Below, in pieces: positions 16,593 to 24,946 of a stretch of 63,888 nucleotides of DNA; position 1 is the first letter of the stretch; the number at the start of each line of letters is the position of its first letter. The stretch lies in the NCBI GenBank assembly GCA_001803635.1, contig MHDU01000051.1, positions 1 through 63,888 of the forward strand, given 5' to 3'. The notes beneath the pieces were generated by a model, which saw nothing but the letters and a program-made list of their open reading frames with translations, did no database searches and was not told the DNA's origin. The position numbers and the translations under genes are program-made. The stretch comes from Nitrospirae bacterium GWB2_47_37. Its GTDB lineage: Bacteria; Nitrospirota; Thermodesulfovibrionia; Thermodesulfovibrionales; Dissulfurispiraceae.

Positions 16593-17369
16593 CTATTTCG
16601 CGGTTACAAAATTCTGCATGCCGGTCTTTTTCTGCATGGACACCGCCGACGAACCGGCCTCTTTTTTGGTCTTATAAGCCCCTGCCCTTACCCTGAAGTA
16701 AGGATCGCCTTCGCTCCTCTCGACAATATACGCCTTGATCCCTTTTGATTTTAGAGCGGCCTGCAACTGCTCCGCCCCCTCCTTGCTTGGAAACGCCCCG
16801 AATTGAACGGCATAAAGCCTTTCATGGGAGTTTTTTGAATTTTTTGAAGTTTTGGAAATTTTCTGCGAACCTTTGCTTTTTACGTCCTTTTTAGCCGGCT
16901 TAACGCCTTTAGCCTTAACGTCCGCTTCTGCGGGCTGCGGCTTGTCGGCAGGCTGTTCAGCGCCTGCCTGTTCGGTCTTCACAGGTTCTTTTTCCTTAGG
17001 CGGCTCAGGAGGGAATGGAGGAGGAGCAGGAAATTCCTTTGGAGCTTCCTTGCCTTTATCGGCCTCCGCCGATGAAGGTTTCTGGGCTTTATTTTCCTGA
17101 GGGAATTCGGAAGGAGGCATAATAGGAGGCGGTATTACGGACTTATCCGCAGACGCGGCATCCAGCACCTTCTTTTCCTCTAAAATCGCCGCAGCCTTAT
17201 CCTTCCCGGATATCTCGGCGTCTTTTTCAGACTGGAGAAACTCTCCGCCCTTATAGCCGAAAAAATACCCGAGCCCGAAAGCGACGATGATAATTACAAC
17301 GGCGCCTATCACCACCGTGTTTCGTCCGAGGAGCAAAATCGATGATCTCTCGGGGCTCCTAAATCTCAT
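16593..17369 (-). CDS. SPOR-domain membrane protein
   Basis: The protein has 258 aa. A short cytoplasmic N-terminus is followed by one TM helix (about 19-40), a long Pro/Lys/Glu/Ala-rich linker (60-175) and a C-terminal SPOR domain (about 183-255: YAVQFGAFPSKEGAEQL, YIVERSEGDPYFRVRAGAY). SPOR domains bind denuded septal peptidoglycan, so a cell-division or envelope role is likely. SKTSKNSKNS at the linker end is encoded by a 9-nt tandem repeat. It overlaps queA by 4 bp and ends 18 bp before the phoH start region. Confidence 0.92.
   Translation of the reverse strand: MRFRSPERSSILLLGRNTVVIGAVVIIIVAFGLGYFFGYKGGEFLQSEKDAEISGKDKAAAILEEKKVLDAASADKSVIPPPIMPPSEFPQENKAQKPSSAEADKGKEAPKEFPAPPPFPPEPPKEKEPVKTEQAGAEQPADKPQPAEADVKAKGVKPAKKDVKSKGSQKISKTSKNSKNSHERLYAVQFGAFPSKEGAEQLQAALKSKGIKAYIVERSEGDPYFRVRAGAYKTKKEAGSSAVSMQKKTGMQNFVTAK
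16831..16857. repeat. 9-nt tandem units in the SPOR protein linker
   Basis: TTTTTTGAA occurs twice, followed by GTTTTGGAA. The units keep codon phase and encode SKN-type repeats just before the SPOR domain. Confidence 0.8.
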
Positions 17370-18427
17370 AAAATGAGCATAGCATCCCCGTAGGAAAAAA
17401 ATCTATAACCCATAGAGATAGCCTCCTCGTAAGCCTTATTCAATCTTTCAAAACCGCACATCGCGGACGTAAGCATCAGCGGCGTGGAGCGGGGCAGATG
17501 GAAATTGGTTATAAGGCCGTCTACCGCCTTAAAAGCATATCCGGGCCGGATAAATATGTCCGTATATCCCTGAAGAATACCGTTTAAACTGTTTAAACTG
17601 TTCGAGCCCTTCTTCTTACTACTGACCGCCGACCAATGACCCGATGCCGTTGCCTCAATCGCCCTTGTGGTTGTTGTGCCTACCGCAAAAAGCCTTCCGC
17701 CTGCCTCCTTAACTTTAGATATCCTGCCTTCGAGAGACGATTTTATTTCAAAATATTCCGGTTCCATTCTATGCCCGCTTAAAAATTCCGCTTTAACCGG
17801 CTTGAATGTGCCTATACCCACATGAAGCGTCAGGGTTTCGACAGAGACGCCCTTATCCTTTATTTTACTTAAAAGCTCCCCGGTAAAGTGCAGCCCGGCG
17901 GTTGGAGCGGCTATCGAGCCCTGATGTTCGGCATAAACGGTCTGGTATCTTTGCCTGTCCTCATTATCCGGCAATCGTTTTATGTATGGAGGCAAAGGCA
18001 TGGAGCCGAATTCCCATATACTATCCTTTACCTGCTCTGTATTTAAAAATTTGAGGAACTTTTTTGACCCTTGCCCCTTTCCCATCCATATCTCGGCCTT
18101 TACATCGTTTCCGACGGTTATCATGCCCTCGAACCTGCCTTTATACATTACTTCCCATATGCCGCCTTCGCCGGCCTCCTTAACGAGCAGTATATCTATA
18201 TTGCCGCCTGAAGGTTTTTCAGCGATAATCCGCGCCGGGAAGACTTTTGTGTTATTCAACAGGAGCATATCCCCTTTGTTGAGGTATCCTGCAATATCGG
18301 CAAACCGCCTGTGCTCTATAGTCCCGTCCCTGTGAAGGACGAGAAGCCTTGAGCCGTCTCTCTTTTCGACCGGCCGCAGCGCGATGGAATCCTTCGGAAG
18401 GTCGAAATCGAAATCGGAGGTTTTCAT
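17366..18427 (-). CDS. queA: S-adenosylmethionine:tRNA ribosyltransferase-isomerase (queuosine synthesis)
   Basis: The protein has 353 aa, the usual length. Motifs include MKTSDFDFDLPKDSIALRP, LLNNTKVFPARI, GSIAAPTAGLHFT, LHVGIGTFKPV and YAFKAVDGLITNFHLPRSTP. It transfers and isomerises the ribose of SAM onto preQ1 in tRNA, giving epoxyqueuosine. queH, for the next step, lies two genes upstream in the same operon. The segment after ATASG is an insert of about 20 residues (HWSAVSSKKKG, then NSLNSLNG) built from 7-nt and 9-nt repeats. Confidence 0.97.
   Translation of the reverse strand: MKTSDFDFDLPKDSIALRPVEKRDGSRLLVLHRDGTIEHRRFADIAGYLNKGDMLLLNNTKVFPARIIAEKPSGGNIDILLVKEAGEGGIWEVMYKGRFEGMITVGNDVKAEIWMGKGQGSKKFLKFLNTEQVKDSIWEFGSMPLPPYIKRLPDNEDRQRYQTVYAEHQGSIAAPTAGLHFTGELLSKIKDKGVSVETLTLHVGIGTFKPVKAEFLSGHRMEPEYFEIKSSLEGRISKVKEAGGRLFAVGTTTTRAIEATASGHWSAVSSKKKGSNSLNSLNGILQGYTDIFIRPGYAFKAVDGLITNFHLPRSTPLMLTSAMCGFERLNKAYEEAISMGYRFFSYGDAMLIL
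17582..17646. repeat. 9-nt and 7-nt tandem units inside queA
   Basis: GTTTAAACT occurs twice at 17582-17599, followed by GTTCGAGCC. Further on, GACC recurs at 7-nt spacing (about 17624-17644). The two sets encode a loop insert in QueA. The 9-nt unit matches the ybeY repeat. Confidence 0.8.
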
Positions 18428-18451
18428 GAATCAAAAGTTAGAGTCATAGGT

Positions 18452-19456
18452 TTATTTTTCGTACAACTCAATGACGGTTCCGGGATAAAATTTGGAAAGT
18501 ATATCCCTGTAACTCATTCCCTTCTTTGCCATATCGAGGGCGGTCCACTGGCACATCCCGACCCCGTGCCCGTATCCTTTGCCTTCGAATATATAAACAT
18601 CTTCGGCTCTTCTGATATTTGTTATCATGGTGCTCGGGAGTTTATCCCATCCCAAATTTTTTCTCAGGTCTTTCGCGGGCATACTGTATTCCCCGCTTTC
18701 CGTAATAATTTTTAAAGTCCGCGCCCGATTGGAAACGGTATACGACTCTATGATAATGTCTTTTATCTGTACGCTGTTCGAGGCTTTTTCAATATCGGAT
18801 ACCGGTATCCGCTTCTCCCACATAAAATATGGGGAAAGTTCGCAGTTTGTCTCTACCGGCTTCAGATAAGGATAGCTCTTCCCGAAAGCCTCGGCCGGGT
18901 CTTCCGTCATGCCTCCGCTTGTGGAATGATAATATGCTGTTATAGGCTTGCCTTCGTATGAGAGTATCTCTCCCTTCGTCTCATTGACCGCCTTCGCTAT
19001 GCTCTCCGGCACATTCCCGCTTTTATACACCTGATGGAGCACGGACGATGTAAGATGGTACGGCATTTTGCCGTTATTCAGTTTTTGATTAAGGGCGTAC
19101 GTCCTTGATACTACGGCCTGAGCCTTCAACGCTTCGATGTCCCAACTGCTTCCGACCTCGGCGGCGACCACACCCTTTATGTAATCCTCCAGAGAAACCT
19201 CATTCACTATATAAAGGCCGTTATCTCCCTTCCACACCTCGATAACTCCCGAATATTTCAACCCGCTCAAAAGCACCTCTCCCTTCACGTTGCCGAGACG
19301 CTCGACCTTTTCGTTCTTTTTCGGGATCTTCGGATTCTTATTGTCCATGAGCAATACACGTATGGTAGTCTCGGCAGAAACAGTGACCGGCGAACAATAA
19401 ACTGTGAACAGCAAAGCAATAACGAGCAATGAACAATAACTAATAAACCTTTTCAT
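18452..19456 (-). CDS. SpoIID/LytB-domain protein, putative lytic transglycosylase or peptidoglycan-remodelling factor
   Basis: The protein has 334 aa. Residues 1-28 are a signal peptide. The SpoIID domain spans about 85-330, with YIKGVVAAEVGSSWDIEALKAQAVVSRTYAL, AYYHSTSGGMTEDPAEAFG and GKGYGHGVGMCQWTALDMAKKG. SpoIID in Bacillus cleaves denuded glycan strands; relatives outside spore-formers are common and less well characterised. The signal-peptide coding sequence is made of 7-nt repeat units. The gene overlaps queH by 17 bp. Confidence 0.92.
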   Translation of the reverse strand: MKRFISYCSLLVIALLFTVYCSPVTVSAETTIRVLLMDNKNPKIPKKNEKVERLGNVKGEVLLSGLKYSGVIEVWKGDNGLYIVNEVSLEDYIKGVVAAEVGSSWDIEALKAQAVVSRTYALNQKLNNGKMPYHLTSSVLHQVYKSGNVPESIAKAVNETKGEILSYEGKPITAYYHSTSGGMTEDPAEAFGKSYPYLKPVETNCELSPYFMWEKRIPVSDIEKASNSVQIKDIIIESYTVSNRARTLKIITESGEYSMPAKDLRKNLGWDKLPSTMITNIRRAEDVYIFEGKGYGHGVGMCQWTALDMAKKGMSYRDILSKFYPGTVIELYEK

Positions 19457-20012
19457 ATCTCCCCTTCATGTCGAGTCCTTTACTCTTTTTATCGTATCTT
19501 TCCATTTCCGAATATATGCAACCGCAATATTTCTGCCTGTAAAGCCCGAGTTCCTTAGACATCCTTCTGCCTTCGTTGAATCCGCTCCTGAAATCCCCGC
19601 CGTAAAATTCCACCGAATATTTCTCCTGCATTGCCCTGCCTATATCCATAATCATACCAAATTTTTGATACGGGCTTACCAACAAAGAAGTGGTAAACGC
19701 ATCGACATTCATTTCCTTAGCCTTCTTTGCCGATTCCTCCAGCCTGACGGAATAGCAGTATTCGCATCTATTTTCTTCGCTGCCGACCGTATTTCTCAGA
19801 TATTCCTTCAAACCGTAATAATCGGTATATTCAACATCGAGATCCCACAATCTTTGCAGTTCCTTCAGCGCATCCAGCCTGTTTTTATATTCCGTATACG
19901 GATGGATATTGGGATTAAACCAGAGGCCGATGCCGGCTATTCCTTTTTGTTTGATATCCGTGAGCGGATAAACGGCGCATGGAGCGCAGCATATATGCAT
20001 CAGCAGCTTCAT
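19440..20012 (-). CDS. queH: Epoxyqueuosine reductase QueH
   Basis: The protein has 190 aa and matches the DUF208/QueH family. It has HICCAPCAVYPL near the N-terminus, ENRCEYCYSVRLEESAKKA, LLVSPYQKFG and YCGCIYSEMERY. The cysteine pairs (ICC, CEYC, YCGC) form the iron-sulfur and metal sites. It reduces epoxyqueuosine to queuosine in tRNA, replacing the cobalamin-dependent QueG. Its place in an operon with queA supports this. It begins 2 bp after ruvB. Confidence 0.95.
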   Translation of the reverse strand: MKLLMHICCAPCAVYPLTDIKQKGIAGIGLWFNPNIHPYTEYKNRLDALKELQRLWDLDVEYTDYYGLKEYLRNTVGSEENRCEYCYSVRLEESAKKAKEMNVDAFTTSLLVSPYQKFGMIMDIGRAMQEKYSVEFYGGDFRSGFNEGRRMSKELGLYRQKYCGCIYSEMERYDKKSKGLDMKGRYEKVY

Positions 20013-20014
20013 TA

Positions 20015-21037
20015 TTAAAACAACCCCTGCGGCAATTTTAATCCTAAATGCTCATATGCCAGCCTTGTGGCGAGCCTGCCTCGCGAAGTCCTTTCAAGCA
20101 GCCCCTCCTGCAGAAGGTAAGGCTCATAGACATCTTCAATCGTCTCTTTATCTTCCCTCAGCGCCGCCGCTATCGCGTCAACCCCGGCAGGGCCTCCGCC
20201 GAATTTTTCGATTATGGTAAGCAGCAGCTTTCTGTCTATCTCGTCCAAGCCCCTCTTATCGACATCAAGGGACTTAAGCGCGCTTTTCGTTATGGCAATA
20301 TCTATACCTCCGTCTCCCTTGACCTGAGCAAAATCGCGGATACGCTTTAAGAGCCTGTTGGCGATCCTCGGAGTGCCCCTTGAGCGCGAAGCTATCTCCG
20401 ACGCGGCATCCGCCTTTATCTCCATCTCAAGCAGTTTTGCGGATCTCATGACAATATGTTTGAGTTCTTCGGTATTGTAAAACTCAAGCCTGTTGATAAC
20501 GCCGAACCTGTCTCTAAGCGGCGAAGTGAGCAACCCCGTCCTCGTGGTAGCACCTATAAGGGTAAACCTCGGAAGGTTTATTTTCAGCGTACGCGCATTA
20601 GGCCCCTGTCCTATGATTATGTCCAGCTTATAATCCTCCATAGCCGAATATAAAACCTCTTCGACTATTCTCGGCAGGCGGTGAATTTCATCGATAAAAA
20701 GAATATCCCTCTCGGATAGATTTGTGAGTATGGCCGCGAGATCTCCCTGCCTTTCAAGCACAGGGCCTGTGGTGGTCTTGATATTTACTCCGAGTTCGTT
20801 TGCTATGATAACGGCAAGGGTCGTCTTGCCGAGTCCCGGAGGCCCGAAAAACAAGGTGTGGTCGAGGGGCTCTTCCCGCATCTTCGTGGCGGAGATAAAC
20901 ACCTTAAGATTTTCTTTTATCTTTTCCTGACCGACAAACTCGTCGAGCGAGCGGGGACGGAGATTTACCTCATACGGAATATCCTCCTGAACGGCTTCAG
21001 GGGAAAGGGGATGGATTTCTTTGTCTTCTATTCTCAT
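20015..21037 (-). CDS. ruvB: Holliday junction branch-migration helicase RuvB
   Basis: The protein has 340 aa, full length. N-terminal [19 protein letters not shown] precedes Walker [23 protein letters not shown] (Walker B), [18 protein letters not shown] (sensor 1 and arginine finger) and a C-terminal winged helix ([33 protein letters not shown]) follow. It drives branch migration as a hexamer with RuvA. The gene directly follows ruvA. Confidence 0.99.
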   Translation of the reverse strand: MRIEDKEIHPLSPEAVQEDIPYEVNLRPRSLDEFVGQEKIKENLKVFISATKMREEPLDHTLFFGPPGLGKTTLAVIIANELGVNIKTTTGPVLERQGDLAAILTNLSERDILFIDEIHRLPRIVEEVLYSAMEDYKLDIIIGQGPNARTLKINLPRFTLIGATTRTGLLTSPLRDRFGVINRLEFYNTEELKHIVMRSAKLLEMEIKADAASEIASRSRGTPRIANRLLKRIRDFAQVKGDGGIDIAITKSALKSLDVDKRGLDEIDRKLLLTIIEKFGGGPAGVDAIAAALREDKETIEDVYEPYLLQEGLLERTSRGRLATRLAYEHLGLKLPQGLF

Positions 21038-21607
21038 CTATTCCTTTGTCAGATATTTTAACGCCTCTTTCAGAAGACTTTCAATGTCCTTACGGCCGCC
21101 GTCATACGCCTTTTCGAGGACTTCCTGAGCTATATTCTTTTTATAGCCTAAATTCACAAGGGCGGAAAGGGTGTCGTCATAGACCGTGTCTTTCTTCTCC
21201 TTTAGGAACGGGAGTTTCCCCCTGAGTTCGAGGATTAAGCGGTGAGCCGTCTTTTTGCCGAGGCCCGGCGCTTTGCAGAGCATGTCCACATCTTCGGAGT
21301 TTATCGCGTTGTAAAAATTATCGGGCGAAATAGTCGAGAGTATATTTAACGCCACCTTCGGCCCTATTCCCGATATGCCGAGCAGTGTCGTGAAAATCCT
21401 CTTGTCGTCATCTGTCTGAAAACCGTAAAGCTGTATGGCGTCTTCCCTGACATGGGTGTAAACAAAGAGGAACACATCCTTATGCTCATCGGGCAGATCG
21501 GAAAGCAGCGTAACCGGGACATTGACATGGTATCCCACTCCTCCCACCTCAACGATAAGATAATCCGGCTTCTTTGAAATAAGCCTGCCTCTGAGCGACG
21601 CTATCAT
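21038..21607 (-). CDS. ruvA: Holliday junction DNA-binding protein RuvA
   Basis: The protein has 189 aa. An N-terminal OB fold (MIASLRGRLISKKPDYLIVE) precedes two helix-hairpin-helix motifs (LLGISGIGPKVALNIL and APGLGKKTAHRLILEL). A C-terminal RuvB-binding domain (ALVNLGYKKNIAQEVLEKA) completes it. It binds four-way junctions as a tetramer and recruits RuvB. It overlaps ruvC by 4 bp and abuts ruvB. Confidence 0.99.
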   Translation of the reverse strand: MIASLRGRLISKKPDYLIVEVGGVGYHVNVPVTLLSDLPDEHKDVFLFVYTHVREDAIQLYGFQTDDDKRIFTTLLGISGIGPKVALNILSTISPDNFYNAINSEDVDMLCKAPGLGKKTAHRLILELRGKLPFLKEKKDTVYDDTLSALVNLGYKKNIAQEVLEKAYDGGRKDIESLLKEALKYLTKE

Positions 21608-22134
21608 GCTCCCCTCAAAGCGCTGTTATTACACAGTCTGCCGACATTCGTCATATTCGCATGGCATATCGCGATGGCAAGGGCGTCGGCGCTGTCTGCC
21701 GACAGAACCCTGTTCACTCCCAATATCTGCTTTACCATTTTCTGCACCTGATTCTTGTCGGCCCTGCCGTAGCCCACGACAGCTTTCTTTACCTCAAGAG
21801 CGCTGTACTCATGAATCGGAATGCCCGATGCGGCAGCGGAAAGAAGCGCCACACCTCTCGTATGACCGAGGCTTAGAGCCGCCTTTATGCCCTTTGCAAA
21901 AAAAATCTTCTCTATCGCTATTTCATCGGGATTATATTCGGAAATCACGTCAACGAGGGAAACATAAAGCTCTTTAAGTCTTTCATGAAGAGGCTTTGAC
22001 GCCTGCATTGCTATCCTGCCGGAAGAGAGATACTGGAGCGATGGAGTGCCGGAATATCGGAGTGCCGGAGTGATTTTTCTTATCAGCCCATACCCGCAGT
22101 TTACGCTGCCGGGGTCTATTCCGAGAATTTTCAT
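21604..22134 (-). CDS. ruvC: Holliday junction resolvase RuvC
   Basis: I choose ATG 22134 because MKILGIDPGSVNCGYG is the family N-terminus and GAGGGG lies just before it. An upstream in-frame start at 22161 adds nine unrelated residues. The 176-aa product has catalytic acidic residues D7 in IDPG, E in EIAIEKIFFAKG and the C-terminal DSADALAIAICH. It cuts Holliday junctions. Residues about 22-40 (PALRYSGTPSLQYLSSG) replace a short loop and are encoded by five 8-nt repeats. It overlaps ruvA by 4 bp. Confidence 0.98.
   Translation of the reverse strand: MKILGIDPGSVNCGYGLIRKITPALRYSGTPSLQYLSSGRIAMQASKPLHERLKELYVSLVDVISEYNPDEIAIEKIFFAKGIKAALSLGHTRGVALLSAAASGIPIHEYSALEVKKAVVGYGRADKNQVQKMVKQILGVNRVLSADSADALAIAICHANMTNVGRLCNNSALRGA
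22034..22073. repeat. Five 8-nt tandem units inside ruvC
   Basis: Units: TGGAGCGA, TGGAGTGC, CGGAATAT, CGGAGTGC, CGGAGTGA. Because 8 is not a multiple of three, each unit is read in a different phase. A related unit (TGGAGCGATGGA on the other strand) occurs at the recJ/panB junction. Confidence 0.85.
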
Positions 22135-22138
22135 CCCC

Positions 22139-22723
22139 TCATCTTTTCCTCGGCGCCTCAAAAAGTATCTCTTCTATCATCTGGCACAACACATGGCCGA
22201 GCGTTATATGCGTTTCCTGAATCCTCGGAGTGTCGTCCGTAGGCACAACGAAGGCGTAATCGCTCTTGGAGGCAAATTTGTCGCCCTTCGTACCGGTGAA
22301 GGCGATGGTCTTTAATCCCTTCTTCTTTGCAGCGTCGACCGCCTTGAGGATATTTTTAGAACCGCCGCTTGTGCTTATAGCAATGGCTATATCTCCCTGC
22401 TCACCCAGCGTCTTGACCTGCCTCGCGAAAATCTCTGCATAATCGTAATCATTGGCTATGGATGTCAGCACGGCCATATCGGTATTCAACGCGATTGCCG
22501 GAAGTCCGGGCCTGTCCTTTTTAAAACGGTTTACGAATTCCGCCGCAATATGAGACGCATCGCAGGCGCTGCCGCCGTTGCCGAAAATTATCAGTTTTTT
22601 GCCGTCATTAAAGGCGTCGGCTATCATCCTTGACACATCAGCGATAAGGGAGGCATTCTCCTTAACGAACTTGGATTTCACGCTTATGCTGTCTTCAAAC
22701 GCCTTGAGTATCTTTTTTTCCAT
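22139..22723 (-). CDS. gmhA: Sedoheptulose-7-phosphate isomerase (heptose synthesis for LPS)
   Basis: The protein has 194 aa, the family size. It is a single SIS domain with FGNGGSACDASHIAAEFVNRF, ISTSGGSKNILKAVDAAKKKG and TPRIQETHITLGHVLCQMIE. It converts sedoheptulose 7-phosphate to D-glycero-D-manno-heptose 7-phosphate, the first step towards LPS inner-core heptose, which supports a Gram-negative envelope. A promoter-like pair lies so close upstream that the mRNA is probably leaderless. It heads the ruv-que-pho operon. Confidence 0.95.
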   Translation of the reverse strand: MEKKILKAFEDSISVKSKFVKENASLIADVSRMIADAFNDGKKLIIFGNGGSACDASHIAAEFVNRFKKDRPGLPAIALNTDMAVLTSIANDYDYAEIFARQVKTLGEQGDIAIAISTSGGSKNILKAVDAAKKKGLKTIAFTGTKGDKFASKSDYAFVVPTDDTPRIQETHITLGHVLCQMIEEILFEAPRKR

Positions 22724-22729
22724 GCAGGT

Positions 22730-22759
22730 AGTCTACTAAAGATAAAAGTTTATAGTCAA
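22730..22759 (-). promoter_or_regulatory. Promoter of gmhA and the long downstream operon
   Basis: TTGACT (22754-22759), 18-nt spacer, TAGACT (22730-22735). The start codon at 22723 lies 6 nt beyond the -10 box, about where transcription would begin. No Shine-Dalgarno sequence is present. Confidence 0.6.
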
Positions 22760-22806
22760 GAAAACATAGGCCTATCAAGGGTTAAAAACCGGCGCCCATA
22801 ATGTTT

Positions 22807-23544
22807 TCACCGCGCCTCCTCTAATCTTTTCAATACCGCCTGCGCGTCCGTCCATGTCAGCGGCTTGTCTTTACGATTTCTAAGAAAATACGCCGGATGA
22901 AACGTAGGCATCACCGGAATCCCCTTATACTCGAAAAAATGCCCCCTTGCCTTCACAATAGAAAATTTGGCCAAAGGCGTCTCCGATCCCATAAGCGTAT
23001 GTGACGCCGTCTTTCCGAGCGCCATTATCACCCCCGGAGCTATTATCTCTATCTGCCTTTCAAGAAAGGGTAAACATGCCGCTATCTCGTCCTCGCGGGG
23101 ATCTTGATTCGCCGGAGGCCTGCATTTTACGATATTCGCGATATAAACATCCTCTCTCGTAAAATTCGAGCCCGATGCCTTTCCCATATTACCGATAAGG
23201 CTCGTCAGAATCTCTCCCGCCTCTCCAACAAACGGACGCGCCTGAATATCTTCATCCTCCCCCGGCGCTTCTCCGATGAACATAATCGAGGCATTCGCAT
23301 TGCCTTCGCCGAATACTATATTCGTCCTGCCGTTCGAAAGCTTGCATCTCCGGCAATCGCCTATCTCCGCGCGAAGCGCATATAAAGCAGCCTCTTTATC
23401 TATAGACGAGTTTTGAGTTAATGGTTTCGAGTTAAGCGTTGTACCTTGGACTCCCGAACTTATTTCTATCGGCAGCCTGTCAAAGCCGAGTTCTTTATAG
23501 AACTCTAGCACTGTCCTTATATTTCCGGCAATATCATTAACCAT
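22807..23544 (-). CDS. Type 4 uracil-DNA glycosylase (iron-sulfur)
   Basis: The protein has 245 aa. The core shows GEAPGEDEDIQARPFVG, IANIVKCRPPANQDPREDE, IIALG-type MALGKTASHTLM and the catalytic PTFHPAYFLR. Four Cys (CRRC, the CRPP Cys and a CLPF Cys) match the 4Fe-4S ligands of family 4 enzymes. It removes uracil from DNA. An N-terminal extension of about 45 residues contains TLNSKPLTQNSS, encoded by 7-nt repeats. It lies between gmhA and the TPR gene with short gaps. Confidence 0.95.
   Translation of the reverse strand: MVNDIAGNIRTVLEFYKELGFDRLPIEISSGVQGTTLNSKPLTQNSSIDKEAALYALRAEIGDCRRCKLSNGRTNIVFGEGNANASIMFIGEAPGEDEDIQARPFVGEAGEILTSLIGNMGKASGSNFTREDVYIANIVKCRPPANQDPREDEIAACLPFLERQIEIIAPGVIMALGKTASHTLMGSETPLAKFSIVKARGHFFEYKGIPVMPTFHPAYFLRNRKDKPLTWTDAQAVLKRLEEAR
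23408..23435. repeat. Four 7-nt units in the uracil-DNA glycosylase gene
   Basis: Units: GAGTTTT, GAGTTAA, TGGTTTC, GAGTTAA. They encode part of the N-terminal extension before the Fe-S Cys pair. Similar GAGTTNN units occur in recJ at 36167. Confidence 0.8.
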
Positions 23545-23569
23545 AAAACCCCCTCGTCGTTTTTAGTCT

Positions 23570-24946
23570 TTATTCGTTTTTCATTTTTGTATATTTCTCG
23601 ACTCTCGCCCGGTCGTTGCTTTTTTGGGCGTATATTATAATATCATCTATGAAATTCCGTTTTATGCCGAATCTCTCCGCGCGATCCATATTGTCTTCGA
23701 GCGCCTTGATCGCCTCTCCGTACTCGTGTTTAAGCGCGTGAATTTCAGCCGTCTCCCACCACGCGAAAAGCTCTCCGCTTAGGTCTCCCGATTCTTTGAA
23801 CGCGCTTATCGCTTTAACCGCGCTCTTTATCGCCTCTTCGAGCTCCCCGAGTTTTTTCCGGATGCGGCACACGCTCATGTGCCCTTTAGCGACAAAGCGT
23901 TTACCTAACCCTGATTCAAAACCTGCCGTCAAGGAATCCTCATAATGACTGAAGGCGTCTTTAAAAACATCGTCCGATGCTCCTGCCCTGTCTTCGTTTG
24001 CAATAATATTCTTTATGGATGTCAGATATTTTTCGTAAGAGAGCAGCGCATTTTTATACATCCCTCCCTGCTCGAAAACCCTTCCCATAAGCTTATAAAC
24101 TACACTCAGCTTTATGTCGTCGCGCATCTTTTCTCCGAGTTCCTGAGCGCGGAGCCCGAAATCTATAGCGTTATGGTAATCCTTGACGTTTACGTAATAT
24201 AGGGCTAAATAATAATGCCCGACAAACATGGCTCTCTCATCCCCCGCTTTTTTTGCCTCTATTAAGGCATTCCCGGCCGTCACCTTCATGGCCGGATAAT
24301 CGCCCTTCTTGTAAGACTCCCATGCCGAATCGAGCGCTTTGTTCGCATCTCCTATTGTTTCATGCCGCGTCCCTGCTTCGGATGCGGCAATGGATTTGTT
24401 TTCGTTCCTTTGGTTTCCGGCGACTTTCGGCTGCTTTAAGGCGGAAACCGTTCCGCCGCCCGGAAGGGCTATATCATAGTCTTTAACGTTTTCCGGAATA
24501 TCGAACACGACAACATCCTCTATCTCCATGCGTGAGCCCATCTTCATCATCGTAAAACTCCGGGTGCCGAGCCTCAAAGATCCCGTAGCGCTATCCGACC
24601 TCTTCCAGCGCTTTTTTTTTGCATCGATCAGCGTGATATTCGACAATGCATCGGTAGGGAATGATATGGAACTCATGTTTTTAACCTTGAATTTCACGAT
24701 AACGAATTTACCATCCGGCTTCCGTAAAAATATCCCGTCTCCTAAATGTTTTGCTTCCTTTATGCCCGTAATCGTATATGTTGCCTTAATCCTGTTGTTG
24801 TTTTTATCTTTTACCGTCAGGGTTACGGGCCGGTTAATGCCTGCCGGATTATCCTCTGCCTCTGCGGCAACCGCATGAAAAACCAACAACGCTGAACACG
24901 CCATGAGCCGGACTACGCACGCTATGTCCAAACTCTTACCGCTCAC
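23570..24946 (-). CDS. Exported TPR protein with N-terminal immunoglobulin-like (DUF4352-like) domain
   Basis: The protein has 458 aa. Residues 1-31 are a signal peptide. Residues 40-165 resemble DUF4352 or copper-chaperone-like beta domains (FVIVKFKVKNMSSISFP, then LIDAKKKRW). Residues 200-450 are TPR-type helices (AMFVGHYYLALYYVNVKDYHNAIDFG and similar repeats). It probably acts in the periplasm as a scaffold. It overlaps nadK by 11 bp. No specific role can be assigned. Confidence 0.8.
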   Translation of the reverse strand: MSGKSLDIACVVRLMACSALLVFHAVAAEAEDNPAGINRPVTLTVKDKNNNRIKATYTITGIKEAKHLGDGIFLRKPDGKFVIVKFKVKNMSSISFPTDALSNITLIDAKKKRWKRSDSATGSLRLGTRSFTMMKMGSRMEIEDVVVFDIPENVKDYDIALPGGGTVSALKQPKVAGNQRNENKSIAASEAGTRHETIGDANKALDSAWESYKKGDYPAMKVTAGNALIEAKKAGDERAMFVGHYYLALYYVNVKDYHNAIDFGLRAQELGEKMRDDIKLSVVYKLMGRVFEQGGMYKNALLSYEKYLTSIKNIIANEDRAGASDDVFKDAFSHYEDSLTAGFESGLGKRFVAKGHMSVCRIRKKLGELEEAIKSAVKAISAFKESGDLSGELFAWWETAEIHALKHEYGEAIKALEDNMDRAERFGIKRNFIDDIIIYAQKSNDRARVEKYTKMKNE

